From positions 62,001 to 126,000 of IMG/VR virus record IMGVR_UViG_3300025141_016157: a stretch of DNA of 64,000 nt; one strand, given 5' to 3'. The translations under genes were made by a program, and so were the position numbers. The first letter of the stretch is position 1; each line of letters opens with the position of its first letter. Below the pieces are notes generated by a model that worked only from the letters and a program-made list of their open reading frames with translations, ran no database searches and was not told the DNA's origin. This stretch comes from a virus. Below, piece by piece: positions 1-7,671 of this stretch.

Positions 1-10
1 GATAGCCAAG

Positions 11-643
11 TTGTCTAGATACTACTATAACCCATCATCCGCCAACAGTGATGGCCGGACAGGCATGGGTTATGGAAAGTCTCAAAAAATACCTTCAGCA
101 AATACAGGTCTAGGATCAACATGGGCAATGGGTTGGGAAACTGGAATATATCCGCCTGAACCTCCAGATGATGAAGATGTTGAGTTGCCATTTGATGATG
201 AAGATGACTTCGTTGAATTTCTATCCAAGATTAACTTGGGTTATCAATCTGCAGATTCTGTAAGGCCACGTGCTGATTTCTCTTCCTATGCCAGTACTAG
301 TAATAGATTTTCAACTGTTGGTCTTGCAGAACAAAATATTGCAACTATGAAAGGAATGGTTCCCATAACAAGGAAGGTAAAGTATCCAAGCGGCCTTGGC
401 ATGGCTACTGGCGGCTCTTCAAGTGAGTTTGGATCTACAAGAACTGCTCCGGGAAAGGTCGGAGGAGACGGTACACAGTTTGGTTTTGCTAGAAGAACTC
501 TTGACCTAGACGGTCAAGGCGACATGGAAATAATGTCACTTTTGGATATACTTGGTATGTCTGATGATGAGAGAAATTTTCTAAGACAGCAGAAAAAAAT
601 TAAAGATACGCTAATGGTAGTTGAATCTTTACTTAATAAATGA
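11..643 (+). CDS. Hypothetical virion-assembly protein, possibly 5'-partial
   Basis: I do not recognise this 210-aa protein. It starts with TTG, and the frame stays open to the left edge, so the true start may lie outside the window. The N-terminal third is rich in Tyr, Ser and Gly. A very acidic stretch (PPDDEDVELPFDDEDD) follows at about residues 52-67, then a Gly/Ser-rich middle and a charged helical C-terminus (DDERNFLRQQKKIKDTLMVV). It sits 61 bp upstream of the prohead core gene on the same strand, where T4-like phages keep head-assembly genes. A role in head assembly is inference from position only. Confidence 0.6.
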   Translation: MSRYYYNPSSANSDGRTGMGYGKSQKIPSANTGLGSTWAMGWETGIYPPEPPDDEDVELPFDDEDDFVEFLSKINLGYQSADSVRPRADFSSYASTSNRFSTVGLAEQNIATMKGMVPITRKVKYPSGLGMATGGSSSEFGSTRTAPGKVGGDGTQFGFARRTLDLDGQGDMEIMSLLDILGMSDDERNFLRQQKKIKDTLMVVESLLNK

Positions 644-704
644 TAAATATTGATATAAGTTTTGTCTTTTAAGACATATTTAACTTTCGAGGAGTCATAG
701 CAGA

Positions 705-2156
705 ATGTCATCTAAAATTTATGAAGAAGCATTAGCAGAAGCAAAGCAGCTTAGAGAGATAGCTGAGCAAAATGCTAAGAACGCTATCGTAGAGGCCGTA
801 ACGCCAAAAATAAGAGAGTTTATTGATAATCAATTAATGGGAGAATCTGGCAATAGATCCAATAGTGATTCTAGTGTTGATGAAATCATATCAGAGTCTC
901 TCGGTTTTGATTCAAGTAGCGAAGATGTCATCTTGGATGACAGTGCTATGCAATCTCTTGCCGGACTACTTGGTTCAGCAGGATCAAATAAAGAAGTTTT
1001 AACAATGCTAGCTGAGTCAATTAATGAGCTAGAACCAACACAAGCTGATCTTGTTTTATCTGCAGCTAAAAAATTAGATTCAACAGGTAATAGTTTCGAC
1101 TCAGACAAAAAAAATAAAAAAGTAGAAAATCTACAGGAGAATAACCAAATGGCATCAAACGAAAGAATTTATGAAGTTGACCTCGGCCTGTTAAAGGAAG
1201 AGCTGTCAAGAGGATCACTATATGAGGTTGGCGATGAAGAGCCAGAAGAACCAGATAGTGATGAAACTGATCAGTCAGAAGAAAAACAGCTTAAGGAAAT
1301 GTTAAGAAGTCTTGGACTACTTAACGAAGACAAGATAGAGATTGATCTTGGAGAAGATGTTGAGCTTCCAGAAGATGTTCAAATAGTTGCAAGACTTCTT
1401 CAAGATGAAGATGAAGATCTTGAAGCTGATCTTGAACTCGATGATGAGGTTATGGATGTAGAATTAGACGATGATGAGGTTGTCGAAGATGACCTTGACG
1501 TATCTCTTGACGAAACATTTGAAATTAACGCAACAGTTCTTAAAGAAGAGCTTCTCAGGATGAAGCGATTGGTAAGAGAGGCTAAAAGCCTTGCAGATGC
1601 CAAGGGCGGAACAGATTCCAAAGAAGACTCCTGGGGCGGAAAAGGAAATGCAAAGGCAGGTCTTAAGCATGCTTATGGCGGCAAAGGCTCTGGCAAAGGA
1701 AATGCATTTGGCGGCGGAACTGAAAAAGGTGACGTCTATAAGGTTAAACTCAATGCCCTCAAGGAGACATTGAGAAAAGAGTTGCGCAAGAATCGCACTC
1801 TAGAGACGAGGCTCGATGAATACAGAAGTGCAGTTGAAACACTTCGTGAGCAATTAACAGATCTCAATCTGTTCAACGCAAAACTACTCTACGTAAATAA
1901 ACTCTTCCAGGATAAGTCAGTTACTCCTACACGACGCAGGTCGATGATGGAATCAATTGATGGAGCAAAGAGTTTGAGAGAGGTCAAGCTAATTTATAAG
2001 ACACTTACAGGATCTTCCGCAAGGAGCTCTAAGCGTCTTAATGAGTCAACTAAAAGAACTCTTGGATCATCCTCGAGACGGGTTGGCAGATCTTCTGCAA
2101 CATCATCAAACAGCGAAGTTGATCGCTGGGCGGTGCTTGCTGGGATTAAAAACTAA
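705..2156 (+). CDS. Prohead core/scaffolding protein (gp22-like)
   Basis: This 483-aa, highly acidic protein lies directly before the major capsid gene, which is the T4 gp22 position. The N-terminus (IYEEALAEAKQLREIAEQN) is helical. The middle (about residues 180-275) is nearly all Asp/Glu/Leu/Val. A basic, helical C-terminal third holds a coiled-coil segment followed by LNLFNAKLLYVNKLF and SLREVKLIYKTL, a pattern I associate with prohead core proteins of marine T4-like phages. Several (L/I)xE sites suit processing by a T4 gp21-type protease. GAGGAG precedes the ATG. It ends in RWAVLAGIKN, resembling the end of the 1025-aa protein at 55316. A second in-frame start at 1149 has its own strong ribosome site. 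Confidence 0.72.
   Translation: MSSKIYEEALAEAKQLREIAEQNAKNAIVEAVTPKIREFIDNQLMGESGNRSNSDSSVDEIISESLGFDSSSEDVILDDSAMQSLAGLLGSAGSNKEVLTMLAESINELEPTQADLVLSAAKKLDSTGNSFDSDKKNKKVENLQENNQMASNERIYEVDLGLLKEELSRGSLYEVGDEEPEEPDSDETDQSEEKQLKEMLRSLGLLNEDKIEIDLGEDVELPEDVQIVARLLQDEDEDLEADLELDDEVMDVELDDDEVVEDDLDVSLDETFEINATVLKEELLRMKRLVREAKSLADAKGGTDSKEDSWGGKGNAKAGLKHAYGGKGSGKGNAFGGGTEKGDVYKVKLNALKETLRKELRKNRTLETRLDEYRSAVETLREQLTDLNLFNAKLLYVNKLFQDKSVTPTRRRSMMESIDGAKSLREVKLIYKTLTGSSARSSKRLNESTKRTLGSSSRRVGRSSATSSNSEVDRWAVLAGIKN
1135..1151 (+). promoter_or_regulatory. Internal ribosome binding site and ATG inside the scaffold gene
   Basis: AGGAGA at 1135-1140 lies 8-9 nt before an in-frame ATG at 1149. It begins MASNERIYEVDLG and would give a 335-aa product with the same C-terminus as the 483-aa protein. 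The site is at least as good as that of the full-length start at 705. The pattern recalls nested scaffolds such as lambda Nu3 within C, but translation from it is inferred. Confidence 0.5.
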
Positions 2157-2198
2157 TTAACTCACAAATTGTTTTAAAAACTTAAAGGAAAAATAACA

Positions 2199-4211
2199 AT
2201 GGCTAAGAAATTTACATTAGACCAGTTAACTGAGGGAATACGTCAAAGAGACGTAGGTCAGCAGTCTGCTCTTTTGACTGAGAAGTGGACCCGTACAGGT
2301 CTTCTTCGAGGTATGAACGACACAGGTCGTGAGAATATGGCTCGCCTTCTTGAAAACCAGGCAGCACAGCTTCTTCGCGAGCAGTCTTCAATCGGTAACG
2401 GTGCACGGGGCACCGCTTCATCGGGTGATCTTCGTGGTTTCACAAATATCGCCTTCCCAATCGTTCGTCGTGTATTCGGCGGTCTCGTTGCAAATGATCT
2501 TGTTTCAATTCAGCCCATGAGCTTACCCTCTGGACTGCTTTTCTATCTTGATTACACATACGGAACAAATATTGGTGGAAGCTCAACAACAACTGGTGCT
2601 GCTGGTACAGAAGATCAGCAGGATTATCGTAAGGGTCAATCAATCTACAACCTTCCAACTGGTAAGGGCGTAAGATCTGGATCAGATGCTATCGGTGGTC
2701 AGTACAACCTTGCAGGTACGGGATACTCTAGAGTCAACACGCAGCTTGCTGCAGGTGAACTAGTCCTTCTTGCATCAGGTGCTATGGCACAGCAAACATC
2801 ACTTCAGGGTGGTCAATACCTTATGTCAACAGGTTCTGACGGAAGACTTCTTCAGTTTGACCCACAGATCTGTACTCTAATTGAAGACAACCTTGATGCT
2901 GATGGTAACCGTCAGGGTCTTGGTCTATTCCAGGCAATGCTTTGGGATGTCAACAATTTCCCTGCACAAGCTGATCTTACAGCTGTTAAGGAAATTGGTC
3001 TTTATGCTGGCGGCGCAGTTATAGGAACTGCAAGAACGGCAGCGGACCCGACGGGTGCCTCCGCTACTGCTGATGGTGAAGCACTTATCAACGGTATAGG
3101 AGTCAAGGTTCTCTCTGCATCTGATTCAGTTCAGGGTGGCCAGGTTGTTAATATTCGAAGGCTTAATCAGCTAGGAACTTACGATGGTAGCAAATTCACA
3201 CCTGATCCAATGGTTACTAGAAACACAGCCAATGCAGCACTGTTGACAATTATTTCTGGTACATTCAGACCTGACATGGCAACAACAGGCGTGTCGTCAT
3301 ATCACGGATTCTCAGGATCATATGTCCAGTCTCCAACACTTAATGTTGGCGGCGACGGTGATACCCTTACTATTCCGACCTTTGAGTCTAACTTTGGAAC
3401 AGGCGCAACAGCAGTTAATCCTGAAATTCCAGAAATTGACATCAAGATCGAGTCAATAGCTGTTACAGCTGAGACACGTAAGTTGAGAGCACGCTGGTCA
3501 CCAGAACTCGCACAGGACTTGAACGCTTACCACAGCCTTGACGCTGAGGTTGAGCTTACTCAGATCCTCTCTGAGCAGATTGCTCTAGAGCTTGATCGCG
3601 AGATTCTTAATGACCTTCTCACACAGGCAAAGGGTGCTAACTACTACTGGTCAAGAGCTCCGGGTAAGTTTGTTAACAAGAAGACAGGCGCTGTTCAGTC
3701 ACTTGCTAGCTCACTTCAAACTGGTCCTAACTTCACCGGTACAGTTCGTGAATGGTACGAGACTCTTGTTGAGACCATCATCGATGTTGCTAATGAGATT
3801 CACCGTAAGACCCTTCGTGGTTCTGCAAACTTCATCGTGGTTTCACCCGATGTTGCTACAATCTTTGAGGCTTCCGTCCTCTACAAGCCCAATTATAGCC
3901 TTGATGGCCAGGGTCAGGTCGGATCACCCTTCCAGCTTGGTGCAGCACCGATTGGTAGCTTGAGCAACCGTTTCACGGTCTATAAGGATCCATACTTCCC
4001 GCGCAACAAGGTTCTTGTTGGTTATAAGGGTGGTAGCTACCTTGAGACTGGTTACGTATACGCTCCTTACGTACCTCTCATTGTCACTCCTACTATCTTC
4101 GCACCAGAGGACTTCACACCCCGCAAGGGCGTGATGACTCGCTACGGTAAGAAGATGGTTCGTGCTGACTTCTACGGTACAGTTACATGTATGGATATGG
4201 ACGTTATCTAA
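2199..4211 (+). CDS. Major capsid protein (gp23-like)
   Basis: This 670-aa protein forms the head shell, and several parts match T4 gp23. They are the region after the maturation site (FPIVRRVFGGLVANDLVSIQ), the LRARWSPELAQDLNAYHSLD block equivalent to gp23 LKAAYSIELAQDLRAVHGMD, the FIVVSPDVATIFEAS block, and the end with GYKGGSYLETGYVYAPYVPL plus a TRYGKKM segment. It is about 150 residues longer than T4 gp23, with a Gly/Thr-rich insertion at about residues 150-390. LLRE|QSS at residues 58-64 is the likely propeptide cleavage site; T4 gp23 is cleaved at residue 65. Codons such as CGT and GGT are commoner than in neighbouring genes, as expected for high expression. A strong terminator follows. 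Confidence 0.93.
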   Translation: MAKKFTLDQLTEGIRQRDVGQQSALLTEKWTRTGLLRGMNDTGRENMARLLENQAAQLLREQSSIGNGARGTASSGDLRGFTNIAFPIVRRVFGGLVANDLVSIQPMSLPSGLLFYLDYTYGTNIGGSSTTTGAAGTEDQQDYRKGQSIYNLPTGKGVRSGSDAIGGQYNLAGTGYSRVNTQLAAGELVLLASGAMAQQTSLQGGQYLMSTGSDGRLLQFDPQICTLIEDNLDADGNRQGLGLFQAMLWDVNNFPAQADLTAVKEIGLYAGGAVIGTARTAADPTGASATADGEALINGIGVKVLSASDSVQGGQVVNIRRLNQLGTYDGSKFTPDPMVTRNTANAALLTIISGTFRPDMATTGVSSYHGFSGSYVQSPTLNVGGDGDTLTIPTFESNFGTGATAVNPEIPEIDIKIESIAVTAETRKLRARWSPELAQDLNAYHSLDAEVELTQILSEQIALELDREILNDLLTQAKGANYYWSRAPGKFVNKKTGAVQSLASSLQTGPNFTGTVREWYETLVETIIDVANEIHRKTLRGSANFIVVSPDVATIFEASVLYKPNYSLDGQGQVGSPFQLGAAPIGSLSNRFTVYKDPYFPRNKVLVGYKGGSYLETGYVYAPYVPLIVTPTIFAPEDFTPRKGVMTRYGKKMVRADFYGTVTCMDMDVI

Positions 4212-4233
4212 AATAGATCTCATCTATAGTTCT

Positions 4234-4266
4234 AAAGGGCACCTCTATGAGGTGCCCTTTTTTTTT
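4234..4266 (+). terminator. Rho-independent terminator after the capsid gene
   Basis: A perfect 12-bp stem (AAAGGGCACCTC / GAGGTGCCCTTT) with a 3-nt TAT loop is followed by a run of T. It starts 22 bp after the capsid stop codon and should end the head transcript. Confidence 0.9.
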
Positions 4267-4297
4267 AATTAAAAAACTGTTTTTTAATTAAAAAACT
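4261..4297 (+). repeat. Tandem pair of AT-only palindromes
   Basis: TTTTTTAATTAAAAAACT occurs at 4261-4278 and again at 4280-4297, a 19-bp period. TTTTTTAATTAAAAAA is a perfect palindrome in each copy. The first copy begins in the terminator T-tract. The rest of the 186-bp spacer (4212-4397) is AT-rich and contains TATAAT at 4336 without a clear -35 box. Confidence 0.7.
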
Positions 4298-4397
4298 TCT
4301 TTTTTACAAACTTAGTTGATATTTAAACATTGAGATATAATAATCTCTAATTTAATAATAAAATTACTCTCACTATACAATCATAGGAAAAAATCAA

Positions 4398-4883
4398 ATG
4401 GGAAGACCGACAATATTTAAATATACATTCGATAAATTAGCATACACAGAAGACTTTGGAGCAAGCGCAAGAGATTTTCTCTTAGACATGAAAAATATCT
4501 ACCTTGCTGGGACAACTGTTAAAGAAGGTAGAACATTAGAGGCACATAGTATAACGATTCATAGAGGCCCACAGCAAATAATTGCAAATAGTACAGGATC
4601 GAATAGTGTTACACTTTTGTCAGGCAGCGTCTACCCCATCGGAGTAACACTGGACTCAACCGGCAACAAGCCTGGTCAAATCCATAATATATACGTTGTA
4701 TCTTTCCCTGTTGGCGGAGAATCGATTGTACTTTCTGGGGCAAATACTTCTTTTGCAGGAAATGGTACTGTCTCGGATTATAGATTCATAACATCCGGAT
4801 CTGGTGCAACATGCAGATGGAATACCTCTTCGAAAGTATGGGACGTTCAGCTTCACGGATCAGGATCATTTATAGCCTCATAA
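4398..4883 (+). CDS. Hypothetical small virion-type protein
   Basis: I do not recognise this 161-aa protein. It is rich in Gly, Ser, Thr and beta-prone stretches (IHNIYVVSFPVGGESIVLSG) with no membrane segment or catalytic motif. The ATG has an AGGAAAA ribosome site. It lies between the capsid gene and the neck genes, a position where phages often keep head decoration or fibre-like proteins. A structural role is inferred from composition and position only. Confidence 0.65.
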   Translation: MGRPTIFKYTFDKLAYTEDFGASARDFLLDMKNIYLAGTTVKEGRTLEAHSITIHRGPQQIIANSTGSNSVTLLSGSVYPIGVTLDSTGNKPGQIHNIYVVSFPVGGESIVLSGANTSFAGNGTVSDYRFITSGSGATCRWNTSSKVWDVQLHGSGSFIAS

Positions 4884-4920
4884 CTTCCGATTGCTAGATG
4901 AAAGACTAACAATAATAAAT

Positions 4921-4943
4921 AAGCACTGCAATTTGCAGTGCTT
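4921..4943. terminator. Hairpin between two small virion genes
   Basis: AAGCACTGC (4921-4929) pairs with GCAGTGCTT (4935-4943) around a short AT loop. No T-run follows on the plus strand; the T-rich side is on the minus strand (5' AATAATAAAT). It may stabilise the 3' end of the upstream mRNA or act as a weak terminator. Confidence 0.5.
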
Positions 4944-4950
4944 ATCACCC

Positions 4951-4990
4951 TAGACAATATAAATCTTTCTAAATATATAGATTAAATGGA
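4951..4990 (+). promoter_or_regulatory. Duplicated leader/promoter element, copy 1
   Basis: This 40-nt element contains AATATAAATCTTTCT and AAATATATAGATTAAA and ends 11 nt before the ATG at 5002. It matches 38 of 40 positions with 5377-5416 before the next gene. TATAAATC is one base off the T4 late promoter TATAAATA, so a late-type promoter is possible but not shown. Confidence 0.55.
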
Positions 4991-5001
4991 GCAAACAAGT
5001 C

Positions 5002-5367
5002 ATGGCAGTTACAGTTACTACACAACAAAACCCAATTGGGACCATAATGGTTCAAGATACGGCAGCAATACAGACTGCAGTTGATAATACAACAGGCTCA
5101 AGTGGCACACTCTATATGGTGGAGATTGTTAATTCTGCAGGAGCAATAGTTTATTTTAAGATGGCAGATACTACAGATGCCACAGCGGGAACGACTGCGG
5201 CTGATATAGTTCTCATGTGCCCAGCTTCTTCTACGAGAAGCTATGCTTTCCCAAACGGGATAGCATTTGCCAACGGTTTTAGTCATTGGTGTGTTGCAGG
5301 CGCAGCAGAAGCCAATGTAGGTGCACCAGGCTCCGTCGCTGTCCGGTATATCACAAGTGCAAGCTAA
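5002..5367 (+). CDS. Hypothetical small virion-type protein
   Basis: I do not recognise this 121-aa protein. It is Ala, Thr and Val-rich with beta-prone segments (TLYMVEIVNSAGAIVYFKM), low in charge, and has no signal peptide. It is preceded by a leader element almost identical to the one before 5427, so the two genes are probably co-regulated. Size, composition and position suggest an abundant accessory head protein such as a decoration protein, but this is inference. Confidence 0.62.
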   Translation: MAVTVTTQQNPIGTIMVQDTAAIQTAVDNTTGSSGTLYMVEIVNSAGAIVYFKMADTTDATAGTTAADIVLMCPASSTRSYAFPNGIAFANGFSHWCVAGAAEANVGAPGSVAVRYITSAS

Positions 5368-5376
5368 ACTGGTGAT

Positions 5377-5416
5377 TAGATAATATAAATCTTTCTAAAT
5401 ATATAGATTAAACGGA
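5377..5416 (+). promoter_or_regulatory. Duplicated leader/promoter element, copy 2
   Basis: This is the second copy of the element at 4951-4990, differing at two positions, and it ends with the CGGAGG ribosome site of the next gene. A degenerate start of a third copy (CCTAGACAATAAAT) is visible just after the 5427 gene, suggesting modular duplication. Confidence 0.55.
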
Positions 5417-5426
5417 GGTCATAAAA

Positions 5427-5669
5427 ATGGCATTAAGAAAAGTAAGGATAGCAGGACCACCAAGGTGGACAAGAGAAGGTAGACGATATCTTGAAAAGCA
5501 TCAGGGTAAAAGTGAAGTAGTAGAAGTAGAACTATCTCCTGAGTCAGAAGCTGAAACTGTAGAGGAATCTCTAGATGTTGTTCATGAAGCTCCCAAAGAA
5601 GAAGTCAAAAAAGTATCTATAAAAAAGAAGAAGGCTGCAACAAAAAAGAAATTAGCAAAGAAAAGCTAG
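5427..5669 (+). CDS. Small protein with lysine-rich tail
   Basis: This 80-aa protein is of unknown function. The N-terminus is basic (RKVRIAGPPRWTREGRRYLEKH), the centre acidic (Glu/Val-rich, residues 30-60), and the last 20 residues are Lys/Ala repeats resembling histone-like tails. It has a strong CGGAGG ribosome site and the shared 40-nt leader. Nucleic-acid binding or a minor virion role is possible. No family is recognised. Confidence 0.65.
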   Translation: MALRKVRIAGPPRWTREGRRYLEKHQGKSEVVEVELSPESEAETVEESLDVVHEAPKEEVKKVSIKKKKAATKKKLAKKS

Positions 5670-5709
5670 CCTAGACAATAAATTTAAAAATAATTTTTCA
5701 AATAGGTGA

Positions 5710-5777
5710 AGACATTATCCGCTTATGGGTTATTTAAATTTCTCATAAGCGGATTCTTTTTGTAATGTCTTTTTTTA
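5710..5777 (+). terminator. Nested double-hairpin terminator
   Basis: An inner stem (ATCCGCTTATG / CATAAGCGGAT) is enclosed by an outer stem AGACATTA (5710-5717) / TAATGTCT (5763-5770). T-rich tracts follow the inner arm and the outer arm (T-run to 5777). It separates the small head genes from the neck genes. Confidence 0.82.
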
Positions 5778-5805
5778 TTGTATATTTAAAATTGGGAATA
5801 GAGCA

Positions 5806-6993
5806 ATGAGCACGTTTGCAGAGACAACAAATCCGACACCTTTTGGCTTTTACGATGGTGAGACTATGTTTCAAACAGAGGCAGACTCCATTGTAACATT
5901 TGTCAAAAGAAAGCTTGGTGATGACGTCTTATCAGTAGAGCTCACAAAAAAGCAGATATGGGCAACATTTGAAGAAGCAACACTAGAGTTTAGCTCAATT
6001 TTAAACACATATCAGGCAAAGTCTCAAATAGTTAATTTTCTGGGAATGCCAACTACGGGATCAGATGGATTAATGTCTGGATCTGAGGGTAAGTACCCTA
6101 GAGAAAATCTCGACTACCTGACTAGATTTGCTGAGCCATATTCATTTGAAGCAGGTGTCGGAGGATCTTACAATACACTGTCCGGATCTCTAGATCTAAA
6201 AGCAGGAGTTCAAGATTACAATATCTATAATACACTGTCAGATGCAAATGGAGATTTACTTTTTTCCTCTAGTTTAAATACTAAGATGGGTAAGATGCAG
6301 ATTGTTGAGGTTTTTCACTTTAGTCCGCAAGCAGCTTATAGATTTTTTGATACAACATCTGCAATAAACTATCTTAATAATGAGTTTAGCTTTGAGTCAT
6401 TTACCCCTGAGACGATATTTTATGTTCTACCGGTATTTGAAGATATTCTTAGGGCTGGGCAGCTTGACCTTTCAAATAGAGTTAGAAGGTCAAACTATTC
6501 TTACAAAGTATCAGGCCAGAATATAAGAATTTATCCAATACCTCAGTCAGATGCAGATACACCAAAAAAATTGTGGATCAGGGTTAGATATGGATCAGAT
6601 CCATTGGATCCAGCCTATCGTGACGATACTATAGGCGGAGTTTCAAATCTTTCAGATCTTCCTTTTGGAATTATACCCTATACTAATATTAATAGCATAG
6701 GTCAACAGTGGATCAGGCAGTGCTCCCTTGCGCTTTCAAAGGAGCTATTAGGTCAAGTTAGATCAAAATTCTCAAACATTCCAATTCCGGGATCAGAGCT
6801 TCAGCTGAATGGTAAAGATTTAATAACGCAGGGAAGAGAAGATAAAGATAAGCTCTTAACACAGCTTAAAGAAATGCTTGAGACAATGACTTATGATAAG
6901 TTGATGGAGACTGCTGCTACGAGAGCAGAGTTTATAAATAAACAGCTTAAATTTGTGCCTATGCCGAATGGCTTAGCAATCTTTATGGGATAG
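5806..6993 (+). CDS. Neck/head-tail connector protein (gp13-like)
   Basis: This 395-aa protein begins with TPFGFYDGETMFQTEADSIV and a segment ending in WATFEEATLEFSSILNTY, a pattern I associate with the T4-superfamily neck protein gp13 that completes the head and joins the tail. It is followed 4 bp later by the gp14-like gene, matching T4 order. The C-terminus is helical (about residues 320-380). The assignment rests on remembered family patterns plus position. T4 gp13 is 309 aa, so this version is longer. Confidence 0.62.
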   Translation: MSTFAETTNPTPFGFYDGETMFQTEADSIVTFVKRKLGDDVLSVELTKKQIWATFEEATLEFSSILNTYQAKSQIVNFLGMPTTGSDGLMSGSEGKYPRENLDYLTRFAEPYSFEAGVGGSYNTLSGSLDLKAGVQDYNIYNTLSDANGDLLFSSSLNTKMGKMQIVEVFHFSPQAAYRFFDTTSAINYLNNEFSFESFTPETIFYVLPVFEDILRAGQLDLSNRVRRSNYSYKVSGQNIRIYPIPQSDADTPKKLWIRVRYGSDPLDPAYRDDTIGGVSNLSDLPFGIIPYTNINSIGQQWIRQCSLALSKELLGQVRSKFSNIPIPGSELQLNGKDLITQGREDKDKLLTQLKEMLETMTYDKLMETAATRAEFINKQLKFVPMPNGLAIFMG

Positions 6994-6997
6994 ATTT

Positions 6998-7663
6998 ATG
7001 AGTAGACTTTTTATAACACCCAGAGAGATAAATTTAATTAATGATATTGCAAAAGAGCTTGTTAAGGATGTTGTAGGGCAGGCAATTTATTACTACCCGA
7101 TTTCAATTGTTAAGTCAAACGTTCATGATGTTTACGAAGAGTCTACAAAGAAGGTTTTTGAAAATCCAATAAAAATAGATGCACTTGTAAAATATGAACC
7201 TCAAGATATTAGGGCAAATAAATTTGGAAGTGAAGAATACTATACAATAGAAGTGTACATCCAGGAAAGAGATCTAATTGATAAAGGCATATCTGTTCAA
7301 GAGGGAGATTTCTTTTCATACGGTGAGGTATTTTTTGAAGTTATTACAGTCCCAGACTCAAATACGATATACGGAGAGGTTGAGCATAAAGGGTTTATTA
7401 CAATTACAGGAAAACAGGCAAGAAAGGGACAGTTCGAAACAAAGGTCTTTGGACCCACAGACGAGAGATACAGCGATCCAGATGCAGTTCAAGACGAATT
7501 CTATCAGCAGAGGGGTTTCAAGGTAAATCAGGAAGGAGTCACAGGAGACGTACGAGAGCTTCAGAGAAAGGGAGTCCTAGATAAACCATTGACTGGGCCG
7601 CAGAGTGTAACAGATGAGGCAGGAGACAAGGCGGGACCTGGTTTTTACGGCGACGATGAGTGA
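6998..7663 (+). CDS. Neck protein (gp14-like)
   Basis: This 221-aa protein begins 4 bp after the gp13-like gene. The segments IKIDALVKYEPQDIRANKFG, EEYYTIEVYIQERDLIDKGI, EGDFFSYGEVFFEV and FITITGKQARKGQF match a pattern I recall for gp14-like neck proteins of marine T4-like phages. The last 60 residues are hydrophilic and probably disordered. The likely role is head completion with its upstream neighbour. Confidence 0.6.
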   Translation: MSRLFITPREINLINDIAKELVKDVVGQAIYYYPISIVKSNVHDVYEESTKKVFENPIKIDALVKYEPQDIRANKFGSEEYYTIEVYIQERDLIDKGISVQEGDFFSYGEVFFEVITVPDSNTIYGEVEHKGFITITGKQARKGQFETKVFGPTDERYSDPDAVQDEFYQQRGFKVNQEGVTGDVRELQRKGVLDKPLTGPQSVTDEAGDKAGPGFYGDDE

Positions 7664-7671
7664 GGTAATGC

